Source: Amycolatopsis lexingtonensis (lineage in GTDB: Bacteria; Actinomycetota; Actinomycetes; Mycobacteriales; Pseudonocardiaceae). From it: a DNA stretch of 64,000 nucleotides. The DNA lies in NCBI RefSeq assembly GCF_014873755.1, contig NZ_JADBEG010000001.1:5439501-5503500 (forward strand), read 5' to 3'. Every line of letters begins with the position of its first letter. Within the stretch, counting starts at the first letter, position 1. Position numbers and translations under genes: made by a program. The notes beneath the pieces were generated by a model. That model saw only the letters and a program-made list of their open reading frames with translations. It made no database searches and had not been told where the DNA came from. Below, piece after piece: positions 16,407 to 24,868 of the stretch.

Positions 16407-17540
16407 CTATTCGGCGCCGGGCCCGAAAATCGTTTCCTGCCCTTTCAGGCAGACCACCGCGTCGAACGCCGATGCGACGTCGACCGACACGGTCATGTGC
16501 GCGTGCCGGATGCCCGACGCCGCCGGACGCGCGACCACGCACGGCGCCTGATCCGCGAGCAGCGCCTCGACACTGCCTTCCGCTGGGTCCCCGAGGTCCT
16601 GCGGAAACATCCGGAACCCGAGCCGCTCGCCTTCGTCGGGCGCCAGTCCGGTCGTCGTCCCCGAGACCGCGGTCAACGCGAGCGCGAAATACCGGTCGCC
16701 CAGCTCCGCGGCCAGGTGGGTGCCCGCCGACGGCGCCGTCATCCCGGGCATCGGCGAGAACGGCACGCGCTGGAGGTGTCCGTTGTGGAGCATCAGCACG
16801 ATCTTCTCGCCCGGAAAACGCCGTCGCAGCAACCGGACGGTGGCCGCCATGTACGTGTCCCGCGACGAACTCTGCGGCTCCGGCGCCTGCCCGGCCATCA
16901 GCGCGGCCAGCTCCCGCAGGTACAGGTCGACGCGCAGCGCGCCCTCCGCGTCGTGCGCGGCTTCGGGCGCCAGCGACTCGACGTGTCCTTTGAGGACGGT
17001 CAGCGCAGTGGTGGCCGCGTCCCGCGCCGCGACGCTCATCTCCTGGTACCGCCCCGGCGCGACCGCGCTGCTCACCGACGCGTACGGCTCGCAGGCCGCC
17101 AGCGCCGTGTCCACAAGGGACACATTGGCGGGGTCCACCCGCGACAGGACTTCGCGGACCGCCCGCAGCGCGGGCACCGGCGAGCCCGCCGAACCCGGTA
17201 CGTCCAGCCCGAAGAACCGGACGCCGCGGCCGCGCAGCCAGGTCAGCATCGCATGCACCTCGGCCGAGTCGCCCAGGCCGAAGGTGAAGCCGTCCCGCGC
17301 GATGCCGGCGACGTCGCCCGGGCCACCGCGCAGCCACTCGTCGACGAGGTGCCCCTCCGGGAAGCCCCCTTCGAACCCGAGGACGGTGAACCCGCGCTCG
17401 GTGACGAGGTGGCGCAGCAGGCGGTCGCGCAGCGCGCCGAACTCGCGGATGTGATGGTTGTTCTCACCGATCGCGACGACCTCGGCGTCGCCGATCAGGT
17501 CGGCGACCGAAGCGACGGCGACGGACTCGGTTTCTGGCAT
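16407..17540 (-). CDS. Erythromycin-esterase-like protein
   Basis: This 377-residue protein starts at ATG 17540. The family signature is visible: IGENNHHIREFGALRD near the N-terminus (the His and Glu of the active site), LGFEGGFPEGHLVDEW, and a LMLHNGHLQR motif at about 250. Members include macrolide esterases EreA/EreB, but most actinomycete homologues are uncharacterised, so resistance cannot be claimed. It is divergent from a TetR gene only 31 bases away, which implies a shared promoter region and probable control by that regulator. The caspase-fold gene follows 53 bases downstream, or 2 bases if its GTG start is used. Confidence 0.85.
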   Translation of the reverse strand: MPETESVAVASVADLIGDAEVVAIGENNHHIREFGALRDRLLRHLVTERGFTVLGFEGGFPEGHLVDEWLRGGPGDVAGIARDGFTFGLGDSAEVHAMLTWLRGRGVRFFGLDVPGSAGSPVPALRAVREVLSRVDPANVSLVDTALAACEPYASVSSAVAPGRYQEMSVAARDAATTALTVLKGHVESLAPEAAHDAEGALRVDLYLRELAALMAGQAPEPQSSSRDTYMAATVRLLRRRFPGEKIVLMLHNGHLQRVPFSPMPGMTAPSAGTHLAAELGDRYFALALTAVSGTTTGLAPDEGERLGFRMFPQDLGDPAEGSVEALLADQAPCVVARPAASGIRHAHMTVSVDVASAFDAVVCLKGQETIFGPGAE

Positions 17541-17571
17541 ACTGGGCACACTAACGCAACAGGAGTAGCAG

Positions 17572-18204
17572 TTGGCAACCGAGATTTCCGGCACCAGACG
17601 GCCGGGCGGCCGCACCGAGCGGACCCGCCTCGCCGCGCTCAACGCCACCCTGGAACTGCTCGGGGAACGCGGGTACGCCGAGCTGACCGTCGAGGCGGTC
17701 GCCGAGCGCTCCGGCGTGCACAAGACGACGCTGTACCGGCGGTGGGAGTCGGCCGAAGGCCTGGTCGCGGCGGCCCTGCTGATGGGTACCGAGCAGGAGT
17801 GGGCCGCGCCGGACACCGGTTCGCTCGAGGGCGACCTGCGCGAGGTCAACCTGGAGCTCGTCCACTACTTCACCTCGCCGGGCGAGCGCGAGCTCCCGAC
17901 CGCGTCGATCTCGGCCGCGTTCCTCTCCGCGCGCGCCGCGGACGCCCTGCGCGAGTTCTACGTCGACCGCCATGCCCGCTCCGCGCCGATCGTCGAGCGG
18001 GCCGTCGAGCGCGGCGAGGTCCCGCCCGGGACCGACCCGGTCGAGGTCGTGCGCGTGGCCTGCGGGCCGGTCTTCTACCGCCTGTTCGTCTCCCGGGAAG
18101 GCGTGACGCCGAAGGACGCCGGAGTGGCCGCCGCCGCGGCCGCCGCGGCCGCGAAAGCCGGGGTGTTCACGACGGACGGCGGAACCGCACCACGTCCAGC
18201 GTGA
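17572..18204 (+). CDS. TetR-family regulator
   Basis: This 210-residue protein starts at TTG 17572, set by an aggag ribosome site six bases upstream. Residues about 16-62 are the TetR DNA-binding domain (LTVEAVAERSGVHKTTLYRR). The C-terminal part is helical, with an Ala-run (residues 183-194) near the end. It most likely represses the divergent esterase-like gene. Its 3' end overlaps the convergent GNAT gene by 38 bases. Confidence 0.9.
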   Translation: MATEISGTRRPGGRTERTRLAALNATLELLGERGYAELTVEAVAERSGVHKTTLYRRWESAEGLVAAALLMGTEQEWAAPDTGSLEGDLREVNLELVHYFTSPGERELPTASISAAFLSARAADALREFYVDRHARSAPIVERAVERGEVPPGTDPVEVVRVACGPVFYRLFVSREGVTPKDAGVAAAAAAAAAKAGVFTTDGGTAPRPA

Positions 18205-18622
18205 CTTCGCCGAGCGTCTCGGTCCCGGTTTCGCCGTCGGCACGCCAGCCCTGCCGGACGTAGAACGCCTTCGCCCGCTCGTTCGTCGCGAGCACCCACA
18301 GGACGGCGTCGCCGGACAACTCCTCGAGAACGCGGTCGTGGAGTGCCCGGCCCAGGCCGCGGCCCCAGTACCGCGGCAGCAGGTACAGCGCGTAGAGCCG
18401 GTCCGGCGCGAAGGCGGCGAACCCCGCGACGGCCCCCGCCTCTTCGACGACCAGCACCCGCCCGCCGCCGGCGATGCGCTCCGCCCAGGTGGCCGCCTGT
18501 TCCCCGGCCGAGAGGTGCGCGAGGAAGCCGTCCGGCAGCAGGCCCGCGTACGCCGCCCGCCAGGACGCCACGTGGACCTCGCCGATCGCCGGGGCGTCGG
18601 CGAGCGTGGCCCGGCGGATCAG
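18167..18622 (-). CDS. GNAT-family N-acetyltransferase, non-canonical start likely
   Basis: The acetyl-CoA loop is clear (LYLLPRYWGRGLGRALHDRV) and a typical C-terminal strand-helix pair follows (ATNERAKAFYVRQGWRADGE). The first usual start codon is GTG 18571, which would remove the conserved first strand. The frame continues upstream as IRRATLADAPAIGEVHVASW, exactly where family members start with MIRRA. No ATG, GTG or TTG precedes it. A CTG at 18622 overlaps the recG stop (CTGA), with ggagaag just upstream. I therefore extend the gene to this CTG, giving 151 residues, by inference. It is the last gene of the DAK2-recG operon. The substrate is unknown. Confidence 0.7.
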   Translation of the reverse strand: MIRRATLADAPAIGEVHVASWRAAYAGLLPDGFLAHLSAGEQAATWAERIAGGGRVLVVEEAGAVAGFAAFAPDRLYALYLLPRYWGRGLGRALHDRVLEELSGDAVLWVLATNERAKAFYVRQGWRADGETGTETLGEVTLDVVRFRRPS

Positions 18623-20772
18623 CTCTTCTCCAGGTACTCCGCACGGTCGACGTCGACGACGTCGTCGACCATCTGGGCCAGGCCGCGGTACTTCTTCAGC
18701 TCCGGGTCCTTCTCGACGATCTCCTGCGCGCTCGCCCGCGACGCGGCGATGACGTCCTCGTCGCGCAGCAGCGACAGCAGCTTCAGCGTCGACCGCTTGC
18801 CGGACTGCGCCGCGCCGAGGATGTCGCCTTCCCGCCGCAGCTCCAGGTCGAGGCGGGACAGCTCGAAGCCGTCGGTCGTCGACTCCACCGCCGCCAGCCG
18901 CTCACGGGTCGCCGTGCCGTCGAGGGCCTCGGTGACCAGCAGGCACAGCCCCGGCACGCTGCCCCGGCCGACGCGGCCGCGCAGCTGGTGCAGCTGGCTG
19001 ACACCGAAGCGGTCGGCGTCCATGATCACCATCGCGGTCGCGTTCGGCACGTTCACGCCGACCTCGATGACGGTCGTCGCCACGAGGACGTCCAGCTTGG
19101 CCGCGGAGAACGCGCGCATCACCGCGTCCTTGTCGTCCGGGGGCATCCGGCCGTGCAGCACACCGATCTTCAGGCCCTGCAACGGACCGTGCTCCAGCTC
19201 GGGCGCGACTTCGAGGACCGCGAGCGGCGGCCGCTTGTCGCTCTTGTCCGACGGCGGCTCGTCGCCGATCCGCGGGCAGACGACGTAGGCCTGGTGCCCC
19301 TTGCCGACCTCTTCGCGGACGCGCTGCCAGATCCGCTCGAACCAGGCGGGTTTTTCGGCGACCGGCACGACCGTGGTGGCGATCGGCGAGCGCCCGACCG
19401 GCATCTCGCGCAGCGCGGAGACCTCCAGGTCGCCGTACACGGTCATCGCGACCGTGCGCGGGATCGGCGTCGCCGTCATGACGAGGACGTGCGGGCTGGT
19501 GTCGCCGGCACCGCGGGTGCGCAGCGCGTCCCGCTGCTCGACGCCGAAGCGGTGCTGCTCGTCGACCACGGCGAGGCCGAGGTCGGCGAACTCGACGTGG
19601 TCCTGGATCAGCGCGTGCGTGCCGACGACGATCCCGGCTTCGCCGCTGACGATCTCCAGCAGCGACTTCTTGCGCTCCTTCGCGCCCATCGACCCGGTCA
19701 ACAGCGTCACGCGAGTGGCGTTCTCCGCCGCGCCCAGCTCGCCCGCCTGGCCGAGGTCGCCGAGCATTTCCCGCAGCGAACGCGCGTGCTGCGCGGCGAG
19801 GACCTCGGTCGGCGCGAGCATCGCGGCCTGCCGCCCGTTGTCGACGACCTGCAGCATCGCCCGCAGCGCGACGACCGTCTTGCCCGAGCCGACCTCGCCC
19901 TGCAGCAGCCGGTTCATCGGGTGCTCGGTCGCGAGGTCCGCGGCGATCTCGTCGCCGATCCCCCGCTGGCCCGCGGTGAGGTCGAAGGGCAGCCGCTTGT
20001 CGAAGGCGTCCATGAGCCCGCCGCTGACGTGCGGGTTCGGCTTCGCCGGCCGCGAGATGGCCGAGTGGCGCCGCTGGGCGAAGATCAGCTGGACGGCCAT
20101 GGCCTCGTCCCACTTCAGCCGCTTCTTCGACGCCTCGAGGTGCGCCCAGTTGCTCGGGCGGTGGATGCCGTGCAGCGCGGTGTCGAGGTCGGACAGCTTG
20201 TGCAGCCGCCGCAGCTCGGCGGGCATCGGGTCGTCGTCGACCTCGAGGACGTCGAGGACCTGCCGCACGCACTTGGCGATCGACCACGTCGGCATGCCCT
20301 GCGCCGCCGGGTAGACCGGGATGATCGCGGCGAGGAAGTCGTCCATCGCCTCGTCGGCGCGGTCGGCTTCGAACAGCTCGTACTCGGGGTTGGTCAGCTG
20401 CAGGGTGTCGCGGAAGGCCGACACCTTGCCGGCGAACAGGCCGGTCTTGCCGGGCACGAGGTCCTTCTCCCGCCACGCCTGGTTGAAGAACGCGCAGCTG
20501 AGCCGGCGTTTCCCGTCGGTGATCACCATGTCGAGGATGGTGCCGTTGCGCGCCTTCATCCGGCGCTTGCTCACCTTTTCGACGCGCGCCAGCACGGTGG
20601 CGTGCTCGCCCAGCTCGAGGCCGGCGATGTCGGTGAGCTCGCCGCGCTCGGCGTAGCGGCGCGGGTAGTGGCGCAGCAGGTCGCTGACCGTCTCGATGTC
20701 CAACGACGTGGCGAGCGCCTTCGCCGTCTTGGCGCCCAGCAGCAACGGCAGCTTGTCGCGCAGTCCGGCCAT
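18619..20772 (-). CDS. recG: ATP-dependent DNA helicase RecG
   Basis: This 717-residue protein remodels stalled replication forks and branched recombination intermediates. It has an N-terminal wedge (OB-fold) domain at about 60-150 with VARVEKVSKRRMKARNG. The helicase domains follow: Walker A GEVGSGKTVVALRAM, the DEQHRFG box (motif II), TATPIPRT (motif III) and the C-terminal QLHQLRGRVGRG motif, then the RecG-specific C-terminus. Start ATG 20772 lies four bases after the stop of the DAK2 gene, as in other actinobacteria. Full length and unremarkable. Confidence 0.97.
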   Translation of the reverse strand: MAGLRDKLPLLLGAKTAKALATSLDIETVSDLLRHYPRRYAERGELTDIAGLELGEHATVLARVEKVSKRRMKARNGTILDMVITDGKRRLSCAFFNQAWREKDLVPGKTGLFAGKVSAFRDTLQLTNPEYELFEADRADEAMDDFLAAIIPVYPAAQGMPTWSIAKCVRQVLDVLEVDDDPMPAELRRLHKLSDLDTALHGIHRPSNWAHLEASKKRLKWDEAMAVQLIFAQRRHSAISRPAKPNPHVSGGLMDAFDKRLPFDLTAGQRGIGDEIAADLATEHPMNRLLQGEVGSGKTVVALRAMLQVVDNGRQAAMLAPTEVLAAQHARSLREMLGDLGQAGELGAAENATRVTLLTGSMGAKERKKSLLEIVSGEAGIVVGTHALIQDHVEFADLGLAVVDEQHRFGVEQRDALRTRGAGDTSPHVLVMTATPIPRTVAMTVYGDLEVSALREMPVGRSPIATTVVPVAEKPAWFERIWQRVREEVGKGHQAYVVCPRIGDEPPSDKSDKRPPLAVLEVAPELEHGPLQGLKIGVLHGRMPPDDKDAVMRAFSAAKLDVLVATTVIEVGVNVPNATAMVIMDADRFGVSQLHQLRGRVGRGSVPGLCLLVTEALDGTATRERLAAVESTTDGFELSRLDLELRREGDILGAAQSGKRSTLKLLSLLRDEDVIAASRASAQEIVEKDPELKKYRGLAQMVDDVVDVDRAEYLEKS

Positions 20773-20776
20773 CTCG

Positions 20777-22354
20777 CTATTCGACTCCCATCAGCAGCAC
20801 GGCGCCGGTCTGGCCGCTGGCGTAGCTGGTCAGCTCCACCTCGGGGTGCTCCACCCGCAGCTGCTCCGCGAGCTCCCCGGCGACCCCGGGCGGCGCGGCG
20901 GCGCCGCTCAGCACCGTCACGAGCTCGCCGCCGAGCGCCAGCATGCGGTTCAGCACGTTCATCGCGGCGGCGACCAGGTTCGTCTCCGACGCGGGCGCCG
21001 GCTCGATCAGGACCACCTCGTCGTCGACCAGGCCCACGACGTCACCGGACTGGGCCCGGCCCACCCAGGTTAGCGACTCCTCCTGCGCGATCCGCAGTTC
21101 GCCACGCCTGGTCGCGGCGGCCGCTTCGGCCATCGCGACGACGTCGTCGTTCGTGCGGCGCCCGGCGTCGTGCACGGCGAGGGCGGCCAGCACCTGCACC
21201 GGCGACACGCAGGGGATGACGACGACGTCCCGGTCGGCGGCCACGGCGTGCCCGGCCGCGGTGTCGACCGCCGCGGTCAGCTCGACACTGCTCGGCAGCA
21301 CCGTGACGTGCTGCCCGGCGGCCTCGTTGAGCAGGCTGATCATGTCTTCGACGCTCGGCGTCTCGCCCTCGGGCACGGCGAGCACGGGGATGCTCTCGGC
21401 GCGCAGCAGCTCGGCCAGCGCGCCGCCGTGCACGACGGCGACGACCGTGCGGTCGATCCCGCCGCCCGGTTCGATCGGCGTCGGCGTGAGCAGCGGCTCG
21501 ACCCGGATCTTGCGCGGGCGGCCGAGCGTGAGCCCGGCCTCGATGGCGGCGCCGATGTCCGCGCAGTGGACGTGCACGGCGTGGCTGCCCGAGCCGTCGC
21601 CGGCGACGGTGACGCTGTCGCCGAGGCCGCTGAGCTCCTTGCGCAGGGTCGGCAGGCTCGCCTCGTCGACGCCGTCCAGGAGGTACATGACCTCCCACGC
21701 ATAGGCCTCGGCCTGCGGGACGGCGTGCACCTCGAGGGCGTGCTCCTGCTCGATGGGCGCGCCGGTGAGCACCCCGACCAGGGCGTCGAGCACCGCGACC
21801 AGCCCGCGCGCGCCGGCGTCGACCACGCCGGCCCTGGCCAGCGCGGGCAGCTGCTCCGGCGTCTTCTCCAGGGCGTACGCGGCTTCCTTCGCGGCTTTCC
21901 GGGCCACTTCGCCGAGCGTGCTCGTCTCCCCGCGCACGGCGAGGGCGACGGCGTGCAGCACGGTGAGGATGGTCCCGGCGACCGGGCGGCTGACGGCGCC
22001 GGTGGCGACCTCGTCGGCGTGGCCCAGCGCCCCGGCCAGCCACGCACCGTCGAGGTCCCCTTCGGCCCGGTCCGCGAGCCCGCGCACGACCTGGGACAGG
22101 ATCACGCCGGAGTTGCCCTTGGCCGAGGCGACGGCTCCGCGCGCGAGAATCCTCAGCGCTTCGGCGGCGTCCGCGGGGTTCGCTTCCGCCAGTTCGGCGG
22201 CCGCGCCGCGCATGGTGAAGAGCATGTTGGAGCCGGTGTCGGAGTCCGCCACGGGGTAGACGTTGATCCCGTCGATGGCCGGGCGCAGGGTCGCGAGGCT
22301 GTGCACGCAGCCCGCCGCCCAGTCCGCCACCGCCGCCGCGTCCAGCACCCGCAC
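20777..22354 (-). CDS. DAK2 domain protein (YloV-like; fatty-acid kinase type)
   Basis: This 525-residue protein starts at GTG 22354, chosen for a perfect aggagg site seven bases upstream. The N-terminal DAK2 (DhaL-like) nucleotide-binding domain (about 1-200) has INVYPVADSDTGSNM, whose Asp residues bind Mg-ATP, and SAKGNSGVILSQ. The C-terminal part (about 290-525) is the DegV-like/YloV domain. In Firmicutes the homologue FakA phosphorylates fatty acids bound to FakB; in actinobacteria the role is inferred only. The gene heads the operon with recG and is divergent from rpmB. Confidence 0.85.
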   Translation of the reverse strand: MRVLDAAAVADWAAGCVHSLATLRPAIDGINVYPVADSDTGSNMLFTMRGAAAELAEANPADAAEALRILARGAVASAKGNSGVILSQVVRGLADRAEGDLDGAWLAGALGHADEVATGAVSRPVAGTILTVLHAVALAVRGETSTLGEVARKAAKEAAYALEKTPEQLPALARAGVVDAGARGLVAVLDALVGVLTGAPIEQEHALEVHAVPQAEAYAWEVMYLLDGVDEASLPTLRKELSGLGDSVTVAGDGSGSHAVHVHCADIGAAIEAGLTLGRPRKIRVEPLLTPTPIEPGGGIDRTVVAVVHGGALAELLRAESIPVLAVPEGETPSVEDMISLLNEAAGQHVTVLPSSVELTAAVDTAAGHAVAADRDVVVIPCVSPVQVLAALAVHDAGRRTNDDVVAMAEAAAATRRGELRIAQEESLTWVGRAQSGDVVGLVDDEVVLIEPAPASETNLVAAAMNVLNRMLALGGELVTVLSGAAAPPGVAGELAEQLRVEHPEVELTSYASGQTGAVLLMGVE

Positions 22355-22446
22355 CCCGTAACCTCCTACCTGGTCCCGGGGCAGCGTATCGACCCGGTGC
22401 TCGGGGCCGGGAACGCAGTAGTTACTATGGTTGAGTTGCCCAGTGC

Positions 22447-22473
22447 ATCTGGGCTCATTTCTATGACCCAGAT
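22447..22473 (+). promoter_or_regulatory. Hairpin in the rpmB leader
   Basis: ATCTGGG and CCCAGAT form a perfect 7-bp stem with a 13-base AT-richer loop, ending three bases before the aaggag ribosome site of rpmB. It could be a translational control element or a transcript-end stabiliser. No protein-binding motif was recognised. Confidence 0.45.
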
Positions 22474-22488
22474 CCAAAGGAGTTCGAC

Positions 22489-22680
22489 GTGGCTGCCGTG
22501 TGCGACGTCTGTGGCAAGGGACCCGGCTTCGGCAAGTCGGTCTCGCACTCCCACCGCCGTACCAACCGCCGGTGGAACCCGAACATCCAGACCGTCCACG
22601 CCAAGGTGGGTGTGTCCCAGCGCAAGCGCCTGAACGTGTGCACCTCGTGCATCAAGGCGGGCAAGGTCGTTCGCGGCTGA
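22489..22680 (+). CDS. rpmB: Ribosomal protein L28 (zinc-binding form)
   Basis: This 63-residue protein of the large ribosomal subunit starts at GTG 22489 behind aaggag. It has [20 protein letters not shown] and CTSCIKAGK; Cys5, Cys8, Cys51 and Cys54 form the zinc site of the C+ type. Actinobacteria often also carry a zinc-free paralogue expressed when zinc is scarce, and that copy is not in this window. The gene is monocistronic, divergent from the DAK2-recG operon, with a strong terminator after it. Confidence 0.97.
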   Translation: MAAVCDVCGKGPGFGKSVSHSHRRTNRRWNPNIQTVHAKVGVSQRKRLNVCTSCIKAGKVVRG

Positions 22681-22695
22681 GGCGAGAAAAGTTCG

Positions 22696-22733
22696 AAAAT
22701 GGCGGGTGCTCTCCGGAGCACCCGCCATTTTTT
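22696..22733. terminator. Strong bidirectional rho-independent terminator
   Basis: A perfect 15-bp stem (left arm 22696-22710, right arm 22717-22731) with a six-base loop is flanked by A and T runs on its two sides. It follows rpmB and also the convergent hydrolase gene ending at 22738, so it works for both strands. Confidence 0.92.
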
Positions 22734-22737
22734 GTGC

Positions 22738-23508
22738 CTACTTCAGGAAGCCGGTCAGCAGGTCCTTCAGCGTTTCCGGGTACTGGAGGACTCCGTGGTC
22801 CTGCCCCGCCAGGGTTTCGTGGCGGGCGCCCGGCACCGCCGCGGCCGCCGCGCGAGCGCCTGCCTGGAGCGCTTCGTCGCTCGCGCCGCCGCCGATGACC
22901 AGCGTCGGGATCGAGATCTTCGCCAGGTGGTCCGTGCGGGGGCGGGCGCCCGGGCCGCAGATCGTCAGGTCGTACGGGAGCGTGTGTGCCAGCGCCGTGA
23001 ACCAGCCCCACACCGGCGCCTGCTTCATCCCCTCGACCATCTCCGCCGGGGTGCCCGCGACCTGCAGGAACGTCGACACCGCGCCGTCACGGTCGCCCGC
23101 CGCCAGCTGCGCGTCGACCTCGTCCAGGACATCGCCCCGGGCGTGCTCGGGCGTCGCGTACGGCGGCTCGTACGCCACCAGCTTGTCGATCGGGAGCCCC
23201 GCGGCCGCCGCCTCCAGGGCCAGCACCGCGCCCGACGAGTGGCCGAAGACCGACGCCGTCCCGCCCGCGTGGACGATCAGCGCCGCGATGTCCTCGATCT
23301 CCCGCTCCAGCGCGTACGGCGCGGAGTCGCCGGAATCACCGCGCCCCCGCCGGTCGTACGCGATCGTCGTGAAGTCCGCGGCCAGGACTTCCGCCAGGCC
23401 CGCGACGGTCGTGCGGTCGTTGAACGCGCCGCCCACCAGGATCACGGGCGCGCCCGAACCACGCTGCTCGAAGAAGATCGAAGTGCCGTCGGCCGATGTG
23501 ACGTTCAT
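22738..23508 (-). CDS. Alpha/beta-hydrolase
   Basis: This 256-residue protein starts at ATG 23508 behind ggagg. The fold is shown by VILVGGAFNDR (oxyanion region), YDRRGRGDSGDS, the nucleophile elbow GHSSG (Ser about 92), the acid near LVIGGGASDEAL and the catalytic His in GQDHGVLQYP. These are features of esterase/lipase-like hydrolases acting on small molecules; the substrate is unknown. It is absent from the equivalent position of the mycobacterial core block as I recall it, so it is probably a lineage-specific insertion between rpmB and ung. Confidence 0.85.
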   Translation of the reverse strand: MNVTSADGTSIFFEQRGSGAPVILVGGAFNDRTTVAGLAEVLAADFTTIAYDRRGRGDSGDSAPYALEREIEDIAALIVHAGGTASVFGHSSGAVLALEAAAAGLPIDKLVAYEPPYATPEHARGDVLDEVDAQLAAGDRDGAVSTFLQVAGTPAEMVEGMKQAPVWGWFTALAHTLPYDLTICGPGARPRTDHLAKISIPTLVIGGGASDEALQAGARAAAAAVPGARHETLAGQDHGVLQYPETLKDLLTGFLK

Positions 23509-23572
23509 TGCGGGTCCTCCAAGGTTCGTTTCCCCCTGGTCGGAGCCGTCACCCGGATCCGGACACCGATCC

Positions 23573-24250
23573 TCAGGGAAGTTTCCAATCGACGGGCGCC
23601 GCGCCCTGCTGCTCCAGCATCTGGTTGGCCCGGCTGAACGGGCGCGACCCGAAAAAGCCGTTGTGCGCCGAGAGCGGGCTGGGGTGTGCCGACTCGATGC
23701 ACGGGACGTCGCCCAGCATCGGCCGCAGGTTCCGCGCGTTGCGGCCCCAGAGGATCGCCACCATCGGCTCCGACCGGGCCGCGAGGGCTTTGATCGCCTG
23801 CTCGGTGACCGCTTCCCAGCCCTTGCCCTGGTGGGAGTTCGACTTCCCGGGCTGCACGGTCAGCGACCTGTTGAGCAGCAGCACGCCCTGCTCGGCCCAC
23901 GGCGTCAGGTCGCCGTTGGACGGCAGCGGGTGGCCGAGGTCGTCGGCGTACTCCTTGTAGATGTTGACCAGGCTCTTCGGGATCGGCCGGACGTCCGGCG
24001 CCACCGAGAAGCTCAGGCCGACCGCGTGCCCGGGCGTCGGGTACGGGTCCTGGCCCACGATCAGCACGCGCACGTCGTGGAACGGCTGCTTGAACGCGCG
24101 GAGGACGTGCTCACCCGCCGGCAGGTACGTCCGGCCCGCGGCGATCTCCGCGCGGAGGAACTCCCCCATCGCGGCGACCTGCGGCGCCACCGGTTCCAGG
24201 GCCTCGGCCCAGCCTGCCTCGACGATGTCCTGCAGCGGTCGTGCGGTCAC
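23573..24250 (-). CDS. ung: Uracil-DNA glycosylase
   Basis: This 225-residue family-1 enzyme removes uracil from DNA. Motifs: [13 protein letters not shown] with catalytic Asp68, LLLNRSLTV, and [11 protein letters not shown] with His189. GTG 24250 gives the family N-terminus (TARPLQDIV). A TTG nine bases earlier is possible but less likely. It lies 30 bases downstream of the carbonic-anhydrase-like gene on the same strand. Confidence 0.96.
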   Translation of the reverse strand: MTARPLQDIVEAGWAEALEPVAPQVAAMGEFLRAEIAAGRTYLPAGEHVLRAFKQPFHDVRVLIVGQDPYPTPGHAVGLSFSVAPDVRPIPKSLVNIYKEYADDLGHPLPSNGDLTPWAEQGVLLLNRSLTVQPGKSNSHQGKGWEAVTEQAIKALAARSEPMVAILWGRNARNLRPMLGDVPCIESAHPSPLSAHNGFFGSRPFSRANQMLEQQGAAPVDWKLP

Positions 24251-24280
24251 GGCGCGCAAGCCTACCGGGCGTGGCCGGCG

Positions 24281-24811
24281 TCACCCGAGCGGGTCGAGCC
24301 GCCGCAGCTCGGTCCGGAACCGCTTGCCGCGCTCGACGTAGGAGTCCACCACCAGCGCGATGCTCTCCGGCCCGAACGACTTGTTCTCCCGCACCTTCGC
24401 CGGCACGCCGAGGGCGATCTCGCCGGTCTTCACGTACGAGCCGTACGACAGCACCGCGCCCGCGCCGACCATGCCGCCGTCCTCGATCACCGAGCCGTTG
24501 AGCACCACCGAGCCGGACGCGATCAGGCACCCGGTGCCGATCGTCGCGCCCTCGACGTGCACCGCGTGCCCGATCGCCGACGACGGCCCGAGGATCGTCG
24601 GGTGCCGCTCGGTGCAGTGCAGGACGCAGCCGTCCTGGACGTTGGAGCGCTCGCCGATCTCGATGTAGCCGTGGTCGCCGCGCAGCACGGTCTGCGGCCA
24701 CACCGACGCGTGCGCGCCGATCCGGACGTCGCCGATCACCGTGGCGTCGGGGTGGACGTAGGCGTCGGGGTGGATCGTCGGCTCGAGGGATCCGAGTGCG
24801 TAGATCGGCAT
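24281..24811 (-). CDS. Gamma-carbonic-anhydrase-family protein
   Basis: This 176-residue protein starts at ATG 24811 behind cggaggcgg. Hexapeptide repeats (IGDVRIGAHASVWPQTVLRG, then IEIGERSNVQDGC) build the left-handed beta helix. Metal-binding His candidates are in VLHCTERHP, IGHAVHVEG. The Cam-type zinc ligands seem present, but many such proteins (YrdA/PaaY-like) have unproven activity. The C-terminus is a helix (ALVVDSYVERGKRFRTELRR). It is probably cotranscribed with ung. Confidence 0.85.
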   Translation of the reverse strand: MPIYALGSLEPTIHPDAYVHPDATVIGDVRIGAHASVWPQTVLRGDHGYIEIGERSNVQDGCVLHCTERHPTILGPSSAIGHAVHVEGATIGTGCLIASGSVVLNGSVIEDGGMVGAGAVLSYGSYVKTGEIALGVPAKVRENKSFGPESIALVVDSYVERGKRFRTELRRLDPLG

Positions 24812-24868
24812 GCCGCCTCCGGGGTGACTGCGGTTTCACTTCCCGTGCGATTGGATCACGGCATCGCC

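Noticed and set aside
16407..17540. Macrolide resistance gene
   Set aside because: The fold matches erythromycin esterases, but most actinomycete homologues have no shown activity on macrolides and no antibiotic genes surround it.
13065..18204. Phage-defence island around the caspase and subtilase
   Set aside because: No sensor, CHAT, Gasdermin or nuclease partner gene was found; the neighbours are an esterase-like gene and TetR. The idea remains open but is unsupported.
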